From the NCBI GenBank assembly GCA_028274465.1, contig CM051457.1, positions 66,314,496 through 66,378,495 of the forward strand: DNA of 64,000 nucleotides, written 5' to 3'. Shown piece after piece: positions 7,568 through 18,868 of this stretch (positions are counted from its first letter, which is position 1; each line of letters starts with the position of its first letter). Source of the DNA: Plantago ovata. Its lineage: Eukaryota; Streptophyta; Magnoliopsida; Lamiales; Plantaginaceae. The notes beneath the pieces are model-generated. The model saw only the letters and a list, made by a program, of their open reading frames with translations, made no database searches and was not told the DNA's origin. The translations under genes and the position numbers were made by a program.

Positions 7568-9398
7568 GCTCAAAAGGAGACCACTGAAGTGGTACTCATC
7601 ACTGAAGATCATCAAGTAAGTTCTGAAGAACTGTACTTGAACTTCAAAAGGACAACTTTGTCAAGAGTTGCTAAGTCCGTCAGCAACTGGCAAAGATACA
7701 GGCGAATGGATTTCTCAGATCTTCACCTTTATCTCTCAAACGAGAAAAAGAGATCTTCTCTGCTGAAGTTCGAAACATTTGTCCACTCCATCCTTCCTGA
7801 AGAAATGACATATTCTCAGCAAATGAACTCCAATCTGATTGCTCAAATCAGATAGAATATGAAGGCAAAATTCAAGAGTGCCTCTCCAGCTGAACAAGTT
7901 GTGATGCTCAAAGGTCTATTTGTACCTGTGGTGGCTGATCCCCACAAAATAAATGAGGAAGAGGAAGTGACAAGTGTTGCTTTGTATAAGCACGTGGAGC
8001 TAGTCATTCTGACAGATGATGAAGAAGAAGAAGAAGATGAGAACATTCCCACTGATCCCAGTGATGATGAAGGGAAAGATTCCAAGGACAAGAAAGACGA
8101 TGATGATGACATTCAAGGTCCAAGTCCTGATGCTGGAGGATTGAAGTTAACAGTTGCTGAAAATACTCAATCTGACAATCAGCAAGCTGAACAACAACAA
8201 TCTCAGCAAGAATCTCAACCTCCTCCTACTGCTGCTGAAAATAAAGCACCTGTGCAAGGTGCTGATACTGAAGAAGAATACGCCAGAAAAAGGGCTGCCT
8301 TGAAAAATGGCAAAAGTCCAGTTTCTGATGCCAAGGTTACTGAAGAAAACCTTGATGATGAGGATGAACAAGATGAAGATTACCAACGCGCTCTCCAAAA
8401 CAGTCTCTTGATCCATGCAAGGCATACGCATGATCTAGAAATTGGTCAATCTTCAGGCGTGAGAACAAAGGAAGTCCCCTCCCTTCCACTTACTACTGGC
8501 GAAACTCCAGTAATTGAGTCTCATACTCAATTAAAACTAACTACTGGCGAAACTCCAGTAATTGAGCCCCAAACTCAATTGAAACAACTAACTACTGTTG
8601 AAACTCCAGTTGTTGAGTCTGAAGCGTTGCCATCAGCAACCACTCAACAAAAAGGAAGTGAAGCTACTGATAAAGGTTCCAAAGTTGCTCAACTTGATGA
8701 ATCTGAGGATGATGACGACTTGTCAGAAAATGAGGATGAATAATCCAAGCGAGACCCAAAAGTTGTTCAGATTCCTCCTCCTGATTACATCACTGATAAA
8801 GGTGATTCATTAAGAGCCGAACTGCTATTACAGGATGATCAGTTTGCTTCCGAACTAAAAGTTCATTCCTTGACACCACATTTAGTGTCGTTCCCAAGAG
8901 TTGAGGAGTTTACTCCCAGAATTCTAGCACTAAAGGAAGTCCATGATGCCTGCAAAGCTGAAGATGATGCATTGCTAGCTGAGAGCCCACTTGACTTTGG
9001 AAAGATATTGGCTACAGTGCTGAGACGCACTACAACTTTGACAATAGCTCAGAAAGACATCAGTCTTTATCACAAGAGCTATGAAGAAGATGTAAGTCAA
9101 GCGCTCAGGCTTGCAAAGAATGCTCTCGTGAAGGCTCAGACTTTCATGGATGAGAAGGCCGCAACAGAGAAAAGACATGAAGAGAACATGATGAGCATTC
9201 AACAAGAGTTGTCAAAAATGACTTCTGACCAACAACAAATCATCATGAAATATAACAGTTTAAGCACTCTTGCTGAAAATTGCAATGAGTTTTATTCTCT
9301 GCACATCACTCCGATGTTGCAATCCATGTCTAAGGGGGAAAACAAGAACACTAGAAAAAGAAACCAGACCCCTCCTGCTCCTGCTGTTGATGCGCCAC

Positions 9399-10676
9399 TG
9401 ATGAATGTGTATTTTACACTTTCATTCGAGTCTTTTTCACCTAATTTAGCTATCATCTATGTTAATTTAGCTATATTTTAGTACATTTTATTAGAATAGT
9501 GTCACGTTTCCCTTTAGATTTTATTTTACAGGTTTTGGTTAAAATTCGGATATTTCGGGGCAATTATATTGATGTCTACAAGGAATTGGTGTTCCAGAAG
9601 CATATTTGGAGTATCTGAAGGTTTCCGGATAGGATTTGGAGTCTAGGGGCTGAATCTGGAGGTTAGAAGGCTACTAGAAGTCATAAACCGAGTCCGAAAA
9701 GGTGAAGAAATTCAAATCCGCGTCGAAAAACGCGGAAATTCCGCGAAAAACTAGGGGGGCGAACCGCCCCATCACCTGGCGAACCGCCTCAGAAGAAATT
9801 CGGGGCCTATATATAGAGCTCAAGTTTTTCTCCGAAAATCATATCTTTTTAAGCCTACTTTCTCACCTCTCTCTATAGTTTTAGGTAGGAACTTCGCAGG
9901 GCCTGTCCTGGGAGTTCCGTAGCTTAGGGGATACTTTTTCATAGCAGATTGGAGCGCGTAGGATCGCAATCATCCGGAGATTGACAACCTTCGGTAACTT
10001 TGTATCTTACAGTTTTTATCTACTTATTTTATTCTTCTTTCAATATGTTTTCTTATATGATTGCTATTGATTGCATGCCTATTATGAGTAGCTAAATTTA
10101 TCGTTGGTGGTAGTATGTGAATTCTTAGCGAGGGAAGATAATCATGCTAATGGCTATATCGCGCATTATACTCCGTGTCATTGCTTTATTTCGTTGATCA
10201 GTTGAAACCAAAATTCTTGTATGTTGTATTGCTCATTATGCACCCCTGGACACTTGTCAACCAATCAGACCAATTATCTTCGTAGTGTTGAATAATTACG
10301 GAACACATTAGGACGTTAGTTGTTGATGAGTCAGACCCATACTATCTTCGTAGTGCTTAATACTTGCAACAAGGACACAAGATTGATTCAAAGATCTCTA
10401 TGCAAGACCGAGGAATTTATGCATGATTATCGACCCATTATGTTAAGAAGGACCATACTACCACCAATCTCCATTATCTGCTTGAAAACCCCTATTGCTT
10501 TCTATTTGCTGTTTTATATTCTTAATTAGATTTGATAAAGCTAGTATAGTCCTGAGAGAACGACACTCGAGTCATTCTACTACTACACTACTGTTTTCGT
10601 TGTAGTTGTGGATTGTCTTTGGCTAAATAACAAATTTATTTGATTGAATTAGAATCTGACAAATTCACGTTCATCA
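9399..10676 (+). repeat. 5' LTR of element B
   Basis: Starts TGATGAATG and ends CGTTCATCA (near-perfect 9-bp terminal inverted repeat); the start also contains the hairpin GTGTA-TTT-TACAC. A TATATATAG promoter box lies at about 9808-9816, directly downstream of two GGCGAACCGCC palindromes (9754-9790). The LTR holds a small open frame that recurs in the 3' LTR; it is not a gene. Confidence 0.93.
9754..9790 (+). promoter_or_regulatory. GGCGAACCGCC palindromes upstream of LTR TATA box (two units)
   Basis: Units GGGGCGAACCGCCCC and GGCGAACCGCC about 17 bp upstream of the TATA box. The 3' LTR of the same element (16709-16725) has only one unit, so a unit was lost or gained since insertion. Confidence 0.6.
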
Positions 10677-10679
10677 AAT

Positions 10680-10697
10680 TGGCGCCGTTGCCGGGGA
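10680..10697 (+). other. Primer binding site of element B
   Basis: TGGCGCCGTTGCCGGGGA starts 4 bases after the 5' LTR. This is the primer site typical of Athila-type and related gypsy elements (tRNA-Asp type by family knowledge). Confidence 0.85.
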
Positions 10698-10839
10698 CTA
10701 TACTCCTTTTTTCTATTTAATTTGTTTATATTTACAGCTTTAGATTCCTAATTCTTTTAGTTTTAGTTTTCCTTTTTAATCTCTCTCTGCTTTCCTAGTT
10801 TGTTTCTAATCACTTTTCCTAGTCTGTCACAGATAGTGT

Positions 10840-12927
10840 ATGCCGCATACACGTTCTGCAGGAACACCGTTTGCTAATTCAATTGCTGAGATCGATAGAG
10901 TCTACCACCAAAGAAGGCGACTACTTGAAAGGCGCGCACTAGAGGAAATAGAGGAAACCGATTTCTCTGAATCTCTACTTAGTCTATTCAAGGAAATCGA
11001 CGGAATGGCAGAAGCTAGACCACTGAAGGCATGGGTACAACCCACCAAGGATCGTATGAGGGGACCGGCGATTGTTCTTTCGCCTGCAACCCGAGATCTG
11101 GAGATCAAGAACCACGCATTCCAACAACTTCCGAGGTTCTATGGCTTATCAAGGGAAGATGTGATGGGGTACTTTAACGATATCGATGATTTCGTCAACC
11201 AACTCCCACGACCCGGAGCTGACATAACAACGGATGAGTTGAGGATGAAGGTTTTTGCTATGGGACTTGGCGACAGAGCCAAGTCATGGCTGAGTTCTCT
11301 ACCAGCCCGCTCACTGGACACTTGGGAAAAGGTTTTTTCAGCTTTCATGGAGAAATACTTCCCACACATTCTGACTACCGCGCTTAAGGCGCAAATCACT
11401 GGATTCAAGCAGGACTATGATGAGACCATCTACACTGCGTTCGAGAGGTTCCAAGATCTGACGAACAAGTGCCCTCACCATGGTTTTGAACTTTCCGACT
11501 TAGTCCAACACTTCTACAATGGACTAACCTTCGAGAACCAACAAGTGGTGGATTTCCAATGCCGAGGCAATATTTGGGAGGAAACCGCAGAAGCCGTCTG
11601 GGCAGTTTTCGAAAGGCTTGCTAAGGGTTCGTAGTTCAAGGACCCAAGAGCAATGGTTAGGAGACGTGGACCTGAAGCTCCACCGACTCAAGAAGCCCGT
11701 ATGTACAGGGGGAATGGGGATCAATTCGAGTGCTTTACCAACGAATTGAAGCAAGTCCTCAAGAGCGCCACCGGAACAACTGTTTCGAACGAAGTATGCC
11801 GAATATGCAAGAACTATGGGCATGGGGCTCATATGTGTAGATCGGAGCTGGCATACGATGATGGCAACTGGGCTCGAGGAGGCGAAGAAGAAGCCTTTGC
11901 TACGGAGTTTGGCACTCAAGAAGTTAGCTACGGACAAGACGGTAGGAATCCTCGAGGTGGATTTTGAAGAAGAGGATACCGTAACAATCAAGGATATGCA
12001 CCGGCTAACCAAACTTATGGACCTAACCAAGACCGTAGTAGGCTGAACTATGGTAATGATCACTGCGAAAATCCCGCTCCGAAAGAGCCACCTAAGTCGA
12101 AGTCGGCTCTACTGATGGAGAACTTGCAAAAGATGGTTGATCACACATAAAGTTTTCTCAAACGTTATGAGGAAGATTCTGAGAAGACTAGGGCAAGGCT
12201 TGATAAGTTGGAAGAGAGCACTAGGCTTGCCCATCAAAAGATGCAAGAGTTGATCGACCGAAGAGCAAGTAAGGAACAAGGCAACACTCAGAAGGTCGTT
12301 AGGTGCGAGTGTTGCATGAAGGAAGAACTTCTACAGGCTGAGGAAGAAGAGGAGGACCTTGGTTCTGACGCAAGTGATGTGGAGCAAGAGGATCCCGAAC
12401 CACTCCCTAAAAGTTTTGATGTTAAGGTAGGGATTGGTGAGCTTGAAGATGTCTGTGCCACACTAGACACGGGATCCTACTCAAACATAATTCCTTTGAA
12501 TGTGTTTGAAAAGAGTAACCTTGGAAAACTATCTGAGGAAAGGGCTATTGTGCGACTGGCGGATGGATCATTCATGAGACCCGAAGGCGTTGTGAAAAAT
12601 GTGTTGGTCAAGATTGGTGAAGCATCAATAAACACCAATTTCGTAGTTATGCCGGCATCTGCACCTGGGACGGGGGATGTCATACTCTTAGGGCAAACAT
12701 TCTTGACCAAGCTATGCTCAGTGATGGACATCTACCAAAGAACTTGCACCATTGAGGTGGATGGCAAGCAACACGTATTACAAGCCATACCTGATCCACC
12801 GGAACCGCCTGATATTACTACTCACTATTGTGGTCTTGCAGCCTATATTCTTTCTTATTCACAGGTTCGTGGCATGGAGAGGAGATCAATGAAGGGGAAG
12901 CCTAGTACCCGCAAAAAGAGGAGATAG
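10840..12927 (+). pseudogene. gag: Athila-like gag-protease polyprotein with three nonsense codons
   Basis: One continuous frame from the ATG at 10840 to the stop at 12925-12927, interrupted by TAG 11632, TGA 11965 and TAA 12148. Order: N-terminal MPHTRSAGTPFANSI; retrotransposon gag (capsid) domain with AKSWLSSLPARSLDTWEKVF and FMEKYFP; zinc knuckle CRICKNYGHGAHMC (C-x2-C-x4-H-x4-C) at about 11797; a coiled, charged linker; aspartic protease with ATLDTGSYSNIIP, RLADGS and ILLGQTFLTKL at about 12456-12715. Gag would form the particle and the protease process it. The protein ends soon after the protease with a basic tail. No frameshift is seen, so decay is by point mutations only. Confidence 0.88.
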
Positions 12928-13191
12928 GCGCAGACAGGAGTCGAGTCAAAGACTTTAAACAATGACGCTATCCGGGAGGCAACCCGAAATTTTTATCGCT
13001 TTCTTTACTGCTTTTTCTGCATGCATTTCATTCTTGAACTATTTGCTTCTCATATGCGAATTTGTTCTTATGTGTGTCGTATATGCTTTTGTTCGAGTGG
13101 GATTTTTCGAGTGGTTTTTTGAAAAAAAATTAGCTTCGAGATTAAAACTGCATTTTCTGACATCGGGACCCGTCTCCCCGCATTGGGGAGC

Positions 13192-13230
13192 ACGGGGCGA
13201 ACCGTCCCGTGGTGGGGCGAACCGCCCCAC
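13192..13230 (+). repeat. Internal GGCGAACCGCC palindromes of element B
   Basis: ACGGGGCGAACCGTCCCGT and GTGGGGCGAACCGCCCCAC side by side, the second a near-perfect 19-bp palindrome. They are the same motif as in the LTR promoter but lie 3 kb away, in the internal region. Confidence 0.65.
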
Positions 13231-15420
13231 AGTCCCAGATCTTAAAAAATGCGGATTTCAACCCCAAATCATTATTTTCTTCATTCTTCTTCATCCATAC
13301 TCCCAAAAAACCCGAAAAGTGTGATTTTGCTTCTAAATCTTCATAACTTCTTCGTTTCTTGACCAAATTGAGTGTTCTTTAGCTTAATTCGAAGCCTATT
13401 ACATGATCTATCATCCTAACCGATCAGATTTCATCCTAATTCGTTAGATTTGCAGATATGAGGTATCATCTTTAAGAACCCTAATTTTCGAATTTGGGGG
13501 TTTTCTAATTTGAGCTTCAATTATGCTTGTTTGATGCATGGGTATGTTGTTATTATGATTTGACATGTTATTTACTATCAATTGCATGCTCAATTTTGCT
13601 TTAATTGTTGATTTGGGTATTTTGCTATTAGATGATATATGTTGTTATGCATTATGTCTTTATCTTTGATTTCTAGCATAATGATATGTTTATTGGAGTA
13701 ATGTTGGTGGATTTGACGATAGAATGCTTATTAGTTGAGATCGAGGATTTATGCTGGTAGAATTTTTGCGCTGCTATGGGTTAAATTGAGCCTTGTTATC
13801 AAGGATATTGGTTGTCTAGTAAGAGCATGATGTGATGTATTGCATGTAGTAGTTACGTTGATATGTTGCATGATGAAGTAGCTAGGCTAGACATTGCGGT
13901 TTGGGGAGTTCGATTGTTGAATTTATCACTTGTGTGTCTCGCTTTTACACTAGCATATATTTGAGTTTGTTTTGAGTCATACGAGGTGCTAATCGCTGTT
14001 TGTAGGTACCATACTAAGGGAAGGGAGTATTCCCGTATGATTGCTGTGAAGAACCATGTCAAGGAAGGTGACCTCGCTAGATGTGCGTTCGAGCCAAGGG
14101 GTTTGGCAACAACGTCGTGGATTATCCGAGAGGAGGAGTTAGAATACACCTGGAGTAAGGACTCCTATGCCTATTCATGCACCACTATTATGTCAGCACT
14201 CCATCACGAGGACTACAGAGTTCAAGTGAATAGGAAGGCACCGGGACATTCTTGCCGCGACGGATTCAATCTTGAGTCCGAAGTTGCTCGAAGGTTCTGA
14301 AGCGCTAGCTTGGTTCCAAAACGTAATGACATGGGTACCCAGCACCTTGTTGGGGTGCCCCTTGCCTGCCTCTAAAAGGAGCATAACATTGATATTGGGA
14401 GCATCAACTGTAGAGAATGTGGACAAAATTGGAAAAAAAAGTAGAAGACTTCTGAGTATCCGAACAGCTAACTGAAACTTTCTCGTGGAGTGAACCGTTG
14501 GAGGGGGAGGTCCTGATACCACTGCCCTTTCCCCTTCAACAGTTCACATCCTATTGGAGGGCTACAAGATGGAGAATTCCATAACAACGGTGGTTAATCT
14601 TGAGAGTTCAACCTGCCACTACAACTCTACTAGTGAGGATGTGCGTGACAGTAGTGACAATGAAGACAAGAGGGACGATGATGATACCGATGGTTGAATT
14701 TGTCCTATCTGAACTTTTGATGGAACTACTGCCACAACCACAAGTCCCGATGATCATATATGAAGCTACCAGAAGAGGCCCAATAACTCAAGAGCAGCAT
14801 ACTCATCCAACCGAGGCCAAACCATGGGGTAACATCTAGTATCATATCTTATTTCCTCATTTTCTTACTGCTAGGGACTAGCGTTAATTTCATGAGGGGG
14901 ATGGGATTTAAGTGATCTGATGTTGTTAGTTTGGAGCTTGGAATAGGTAGGATGAGTATAGTACCTCGCATGTTTTATCTTGTTCTTTGTTTGCATTTGC
15001 ATGTTTACTGCTTTCTTAGATTTTTTAGGTTGCATTCACTTCATTCATCCTAGGATAGTCTTGCATGTTTTATATGGAGTTTATTGCCGAATATTTTGAA
15101 CTTTTATATTGGGTAAATCAACTAGCTATGTCATTAATCGTATGCTTCATCTCTATGAATTTGTTTGAGGTTTTTCTCGCTTGGCTTGTCACATTTATGT
15201 ATTGCACTTAGTTGAGCTAGATAGTCTCGACATCACTTAGTGGTGTTTTCTCTACTGCAGTTCACGAAGGCCTTTATAATAGGATGATGCATGTTAGGGT
15301 CTTATGGTTGTTTTCTCGAGTAATTATGTACCTAAGAGGCAACAAGTCTTCACCATGCTTTGAGATTGCTAAATGCCTAGGAAGGAGGTAGTGTGAGTTT
15401 GTGTGATCCTTTGTTTATAG

Positions 15421-15562
15421 CCTATTCTTCCGAATAGGTTTGGGGAGGGGGTTACACCATCATTAGACTTGTTTCTGTTTTTCATTTTTCGTATCGTGAG
15501 TTTATTTTTCCTTTTCCGTAATTTTATACTCCAACCTATTCTTTCGAATAGGTTTGGGGAAG
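15421..15562 (+). other. Two hairpin plus PPT-like motifs in element B
   Basis: CCTATTC-TTCC-GAATAGG (15421-15438) and CCTATTC-TTTC-GAATAGG (15535-15552), each followed directly by TTTGGGGA, the core of the real PPT (CGGTTTGGGGAG). Both are conserved in C and E, with stems invariant and loops variable. Confidence 0.7.
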
Positions 15563-16339
15563 TCGTGTGAGTCTTTTTGTTTCTCTCTTTGTTATGCTAC
15601 TGCTGGCTAGAAAAAATCGAAAATAATGAAAGAAAAATTCCAGGAAAAAAGAGAAAAAGAAAATGCAAAAAAAGAATCTGGAAAGAAAAAAAAAAGAAAA
15701 AAAGAGAAGACCCCAAAAAAGCAAAGAAGGGTCCAAAAAAGAAAAATCAAATAGCAGTTTAGCAAAGTTTTGAGTCTTTTCCATTTTTCGTATTGTTCGT
15801 AATCGTGATTTTCTATTTTTTATCTTTTTTGTCTTGAGTGTCATCTGTTCTAGACCACCCTCGTCCTGCCATTCAGGAAGTGGTGAATAGCTTAAGACTT
15901 TACTTGAGAGATGGGTAGAATAGGGGAGTGTTATCTTTTATAGGGAACCCTCCTTCGTTTGATGAGAGCCAGTACTGGTTCGACCTCTTTTGAGGGAAAG
16001 TCTTAACATGGTGGAACAGCAGTAAGTCCTCAGTTTCATAGGCACGGGGCAACCATTCGTATCTTAGCATGCATCATTACGACGTCACTGACTAGGTCCA
16101 GGTAGAGAATGTTACGAGAGACTATCTAGTCTTGACATAAGTGCTTATGTGGATGTGTATAAGTCAATCGAGGTATTCTTCAACCAATATTCATGCTTTG
16201 ATTTATATGGTTTTTGTTCATATGTTATTTGATAGATTCAGTAGATTAGTTAATTTTATTTGGCATGAAACTCCATTTTTGAGTCTTGCATGTTTTTTGT
16301 ATTAGAGTCTAGCTTAGTTGCTTGAGGACAAGCAAAGGT

Positions 16340-16354
16340 TCGGTTTGGGGAGTT
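16340..16354 (+). other. Polypurine tract of element B
   Basis: TCGGTTTGGGGAGTT immediately upstream of the 3' LTR; primes plus-strand DNA synthesis in LTR elements. Confidence 0.8.
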
Positions 16355-17611
16355 TGATGAATGTGTATTTTACACTTTCATTCGAGTCTTTTTCACCTAA
16401 TTTAGCTATCCTCTATGTTAATTTAGCTATATTTTAGTACATTTTATTAGAATAGTGTCACGTTTCCCTTTAGATTTTATTTTACATGTTTTGGTTGAAA
16501 TTCGGAGATTTCGGGGCAATTATATTGAAGTCTACAAGGAATTGGTGTTCCAGAAGCATATTTGGAGTATCTGAAGGTTTCCGGATAGGATTTGGAGTCT
16601 AGGGGCCGAATCTGGAGGTTAGAAGGCTACTAGAAGTCATAAACCGAGTCCGAAAAGGTGAAGAAATTCAAATCCGCGTCGAAAAACGCGGAAATTCCGC
16701 GAAAAACTGGGGGGCGAACCGCCCCAGAAGAAATTCGGGGCCTATATATAGAGCTCAAGTTTTTCTCCGAAAATCATATCTTTCCAAGCCTACTTTCTCA
16801 CCTCTCTCTATAGTTTTAGGTAGGAACTTCCCAGGGCCTGTCCTGGGAGTTCCGTAGCTTAGGGGATACTCTTACATAGCAGATTGGAGCGCGTAGGATC
16901 GCAATCATTCGGAGATTGACAACCTTCGGTAACTTTGTATCTTACAGTTTTTATCTACTTATTTTATTCTTCTTTCAATATGTTTTCTTATATGATTGCT
17001 ATTGATTGCATGCCTATTATGAGTAGCTAAATTTATCGTTGGTGGTAGTATGTGAATTCTTAGCGAGGGAAGATAATCATGCTAATGGCTATATCGCGCA
17101 TTATACTCCGTGTCATTGCTTTATTTCGTTGATCAGTTGAAACCAAAATTCTCGTATGTTGTATTGCTCATTATGCACACCTGGACACTTGTCAACCAAT
17201 CAGACCAATTATCTTCGTAGTGTTGAATAATTACGGAACACATTAGGACGTTAGTTGTTGATGAGTCAGACCCATACTATCTTCGTAGTGCTTAATACTT
17301 GCAACAAGGACACAAGATTGATTCAAAGATCTCTATGCAAGACCGAGGAATTTATGCATGATTATCGACCCATTATATTAAGAAGGACCATACTACCACC
17401 AATCTCCATTATCTGCTTGAAAACCCCTATTGCTTTCTATTTGCTGTTTTATATTCTTAATTAGATTTGATAAAGCTAGTATAGTCCTGAGAGAACGACA
17501 CTCGAGTCATTCTACTACTACACTATTGTTTTCGTTGTAGTTGTGCATTGCCTTTGGCTAAATAACAAATTTATTTGGTTGAATTAGAATCTGACTAATT
17601 CACGTTCATCA
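16355..17611 (+). repeat. 3' LTR of element B
   Basis: Nearly identical to the 5' LTR, which points to a recent insertion. The clearest difference is the loss of one GGCGAACCGCC unit (about 20 bp). Ends CGTTCATCA before the duplication GCCAC. Confidence 0.93.
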
Positions 17612-17616
17612 GCCAC

Positions 17617-18602
17617 TACCTATAGAACCTCTTGCTGAGCAAAGTTCTAAAAGGCAAGCAGAATCTGAGTTGAATTCAGCAAGTAACAAAAAGAGAAAAA
17701 CCGCTGCTGAAACTCAAGATTTTTGCCATACTGAAAGTCATCACAATCTGAATGAAGAAGATGATGACAATCAAACAATAGCTCAAGCCATAAGAGCTAG
17801 ACCCTTAACAGCCTTGACTCCGTCTGGCCACTCAAAGCATTTCTCGTCTGACTCTTCAGCAAGAGATCAAGACAATGCTAAGACAAGAAGAAGAAGGCAA
17901 AGACAGGAAGAAAAAAGGCTGGCCAACATTGCTATTGGCTCCGGCATTGAATATACAAAGACCGGTAATGAGGAAACCACTCAGAATGTAATTAGAAATA
18001 TTCATGGTTGCTGGATTTTAAAGCTGGAAGACTTTCTGGTGAATGAGTTCTTTCCTACAGCCATATTGAATCAAATGTTCAAATGGATTGAACTCAAGGT
18101 CCAAAGAAAGCAAAGGGAAGAATCCCTCCCAAGAAATATTGCTGGGAAATGGTTGAATCTTGAGGTCCAAGTAAGAAGAACTACCATTGGTAAGACATAC
18201 AAACAAGAACCAAATCTGATCAAACCACCTGGCATCGCTTATTACTCTGACCCAGTAACAAAGAAACCTAATAAGAAACTTGGATTGATTTCTTATGAGT
18301 ACTTCTATCTCACTGCTAAGGATCAAGAAGAAGATCATCTCTGGCTGAGAAAGATTCATCCGAAAAGCATTTCAGATACACAGCTTCTCCATGCCAGCAA
18401 TTGGGGCATGCATTTGTGGGTAACTAATTACATGGAAATGAATGCTGAAAAGCATCATCATACTGCCTGCAAAAACGCAAGAATTCTTCAACTACAAGTC
18501 CGTAGGCTTCTCGAAAACTACGAAAAGGACTGTGTTGAATTCACTGCACTTTCTGAGAAGAGTGTAAGAGAGATTTTGAGAAAATCCTCTGAAAGAGCTT
18601 AA
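17617..18602 (+). pseudogene. Sirevirus env-like ORF, C-terminal part
   Basis: Continuation of the env-like ORF after element B; open to the stop at 18600-18602. It holds a nuclear-signal-like KKRK, a Glu/Asp stretch (NEEDDDNQT), an Arg-rich segment (RRRRQRQEEKRL) and a conserved C-terminal block of about 200 residues with NIHGCWILKLEDFLV, FKWIELKVQRKQR and NWGMHLWVTNYMEMN. It matches the G copy (41001-41900 region) closely. I recognise no catalytic motif and no transmembrane segment. Its rather intact state against the broken N-terminal half may just reflect age. Confidence 0.7.
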
Positions 18603-18853
18603 GTCCCTGTAATATGTTTTTGTTAAAGTTTTTGTTTGTTGATTCTGTTTATGTTATCTATGCTATTTCATGTAAACTTCTGAAAGATAACTATCAGCAA
18701 TGAAGCTTTTGACTCTTATTGGTTTTTGATTATGCAATTTACTTATGCTTACTGTTTAATTATTCAAGTATGCTTGCATTAATCAACTGATTTATTCAAC
18801 ATCAGAAACCTCTAAAAGGGTAACAATTAATTTAGCCATGGATTGCTAACATC
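18603..18853 (+). other. 3' untranslated region of element A
   Basis: About 250 bp of AT-rich sequence between the env-like stop and the PPT. The same block is present in G (40719-41000), and F has pieces of it at 58130-58204 and 63728-63900. No ORF. Confidence 0.7.
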
Positions 18854-18868
18854 AAAAAGGGGGAAATT
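18854..18868 (+). other. Polypurine tract of element A
   Basis: AAAAAGGGGGAAATT directly before the TGTTAGG start of the 3' LTR; same sequence in G (40704-40718). Confidence 0.85.

Larger units (their letters stand above)
5131..9398 (+). pseudogene. Sirevirus env-like ORF, N-terminal part (broken)
   Basis: Long ORF in the Sirevirus env-like position. The start is the ATG at 5131, shared with G. N-terminal 300 residues: a basic leader (MAPKRQLSKSSKSPK), then a globular domain I take to resemble the plant transposon-protein (Transposase_32-like) domain, with HSLGLVALLLIKVLD as its most hydrophobic stretch. Next come low-complexity VAE-rich, KKRK-rich and acidic (DDEEEEEDE) segments, then a coiled-coil-like part (about 8900-9340). 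I see no clear signal peptide or transmembrane helix, so 'env-like' refers to position only. Breaks: one extra base near 6378 (frameshift), stops at 6974, 7853 and 8741, and element B inserted at 9398. Three intron-like segments lie at 7199-7567. Confidence 0.7.
12928..16339 (+). other. Long non-coding internal region of element B
   Basis: No RT, RNase H or integrase motif in any frame. Contents: a GGGAGGCAACCCG palindromic word just after the protease (12971), two GGCGAACCGCC palindromes (13192-13230), an open stretch at 13986-14300 and another at 14600-14839 without recognisable domains, then from about 14840 a block shared with C and E. That block includes two CCTATTC/GAATAGG hairpins each followed by a PPT-like TTTGGGGA (15421-15450, 15535-15562), a 150-nt purine-rich tract (15608-15757), and a well conserved segment around 15840-16130. 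Confidence 0.75.
9399..17611 (+). mobile_element. Athila/Tat-like gypsy element B, lacking RT, RNase H and integrase
   Basis: Complete LTR element inserted in the env-like ORF of A with a perfect 5-bp duplication GCCAC (9394-9398 and 17612-17616). LTRs 9399-10676 and 16355-17611, primer site 10680-10697 complementary to a tRNA end of the kind used by Athila elements, PPT just before the 3' LTR. It encodes only gag plus protease; no RT, RNase H or integrase motif is visible in the 3.4 kb that follow. It is therefore non-autonomous. Its 3' internal region and LTR layout are shared with C and E. Confidence 0.92.

Noticed and set aside
7616..7718. Fourth intron in the env-like ORF (CAA|GTAAGT)
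   Set aside because: Donor is perfect and phase 0 in A, but G has GTTAGT, and the nearest acceptor (7717-7718) gives a length not divisible by three; not conserved.
5131..9398. True envelope glycoprotein
   Set aside because: No clear signal peptide, transmembrane anchor or cleavage site is visible, so I keep 'env-like' as a positional name only.
10320..10529. Open frame of about 70 codons inside the 5' LTR of B, repeated at 17255-17464
   Set aside because: It is in both LTRs only because the LTRs are copies; no coding signature, and C and E do not keep it.
13986..14300. Open frame of 104 codons in the non-coding part of B
   Set aside because: No recognised domain, not found in C or E, and surrounded by stops; possible remnant but not supportable as a gene.
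15577..15762. Lysine-rich open frame
   Set aside because: Translation of the purine-rich tract; low complexity, reflecting base composition.
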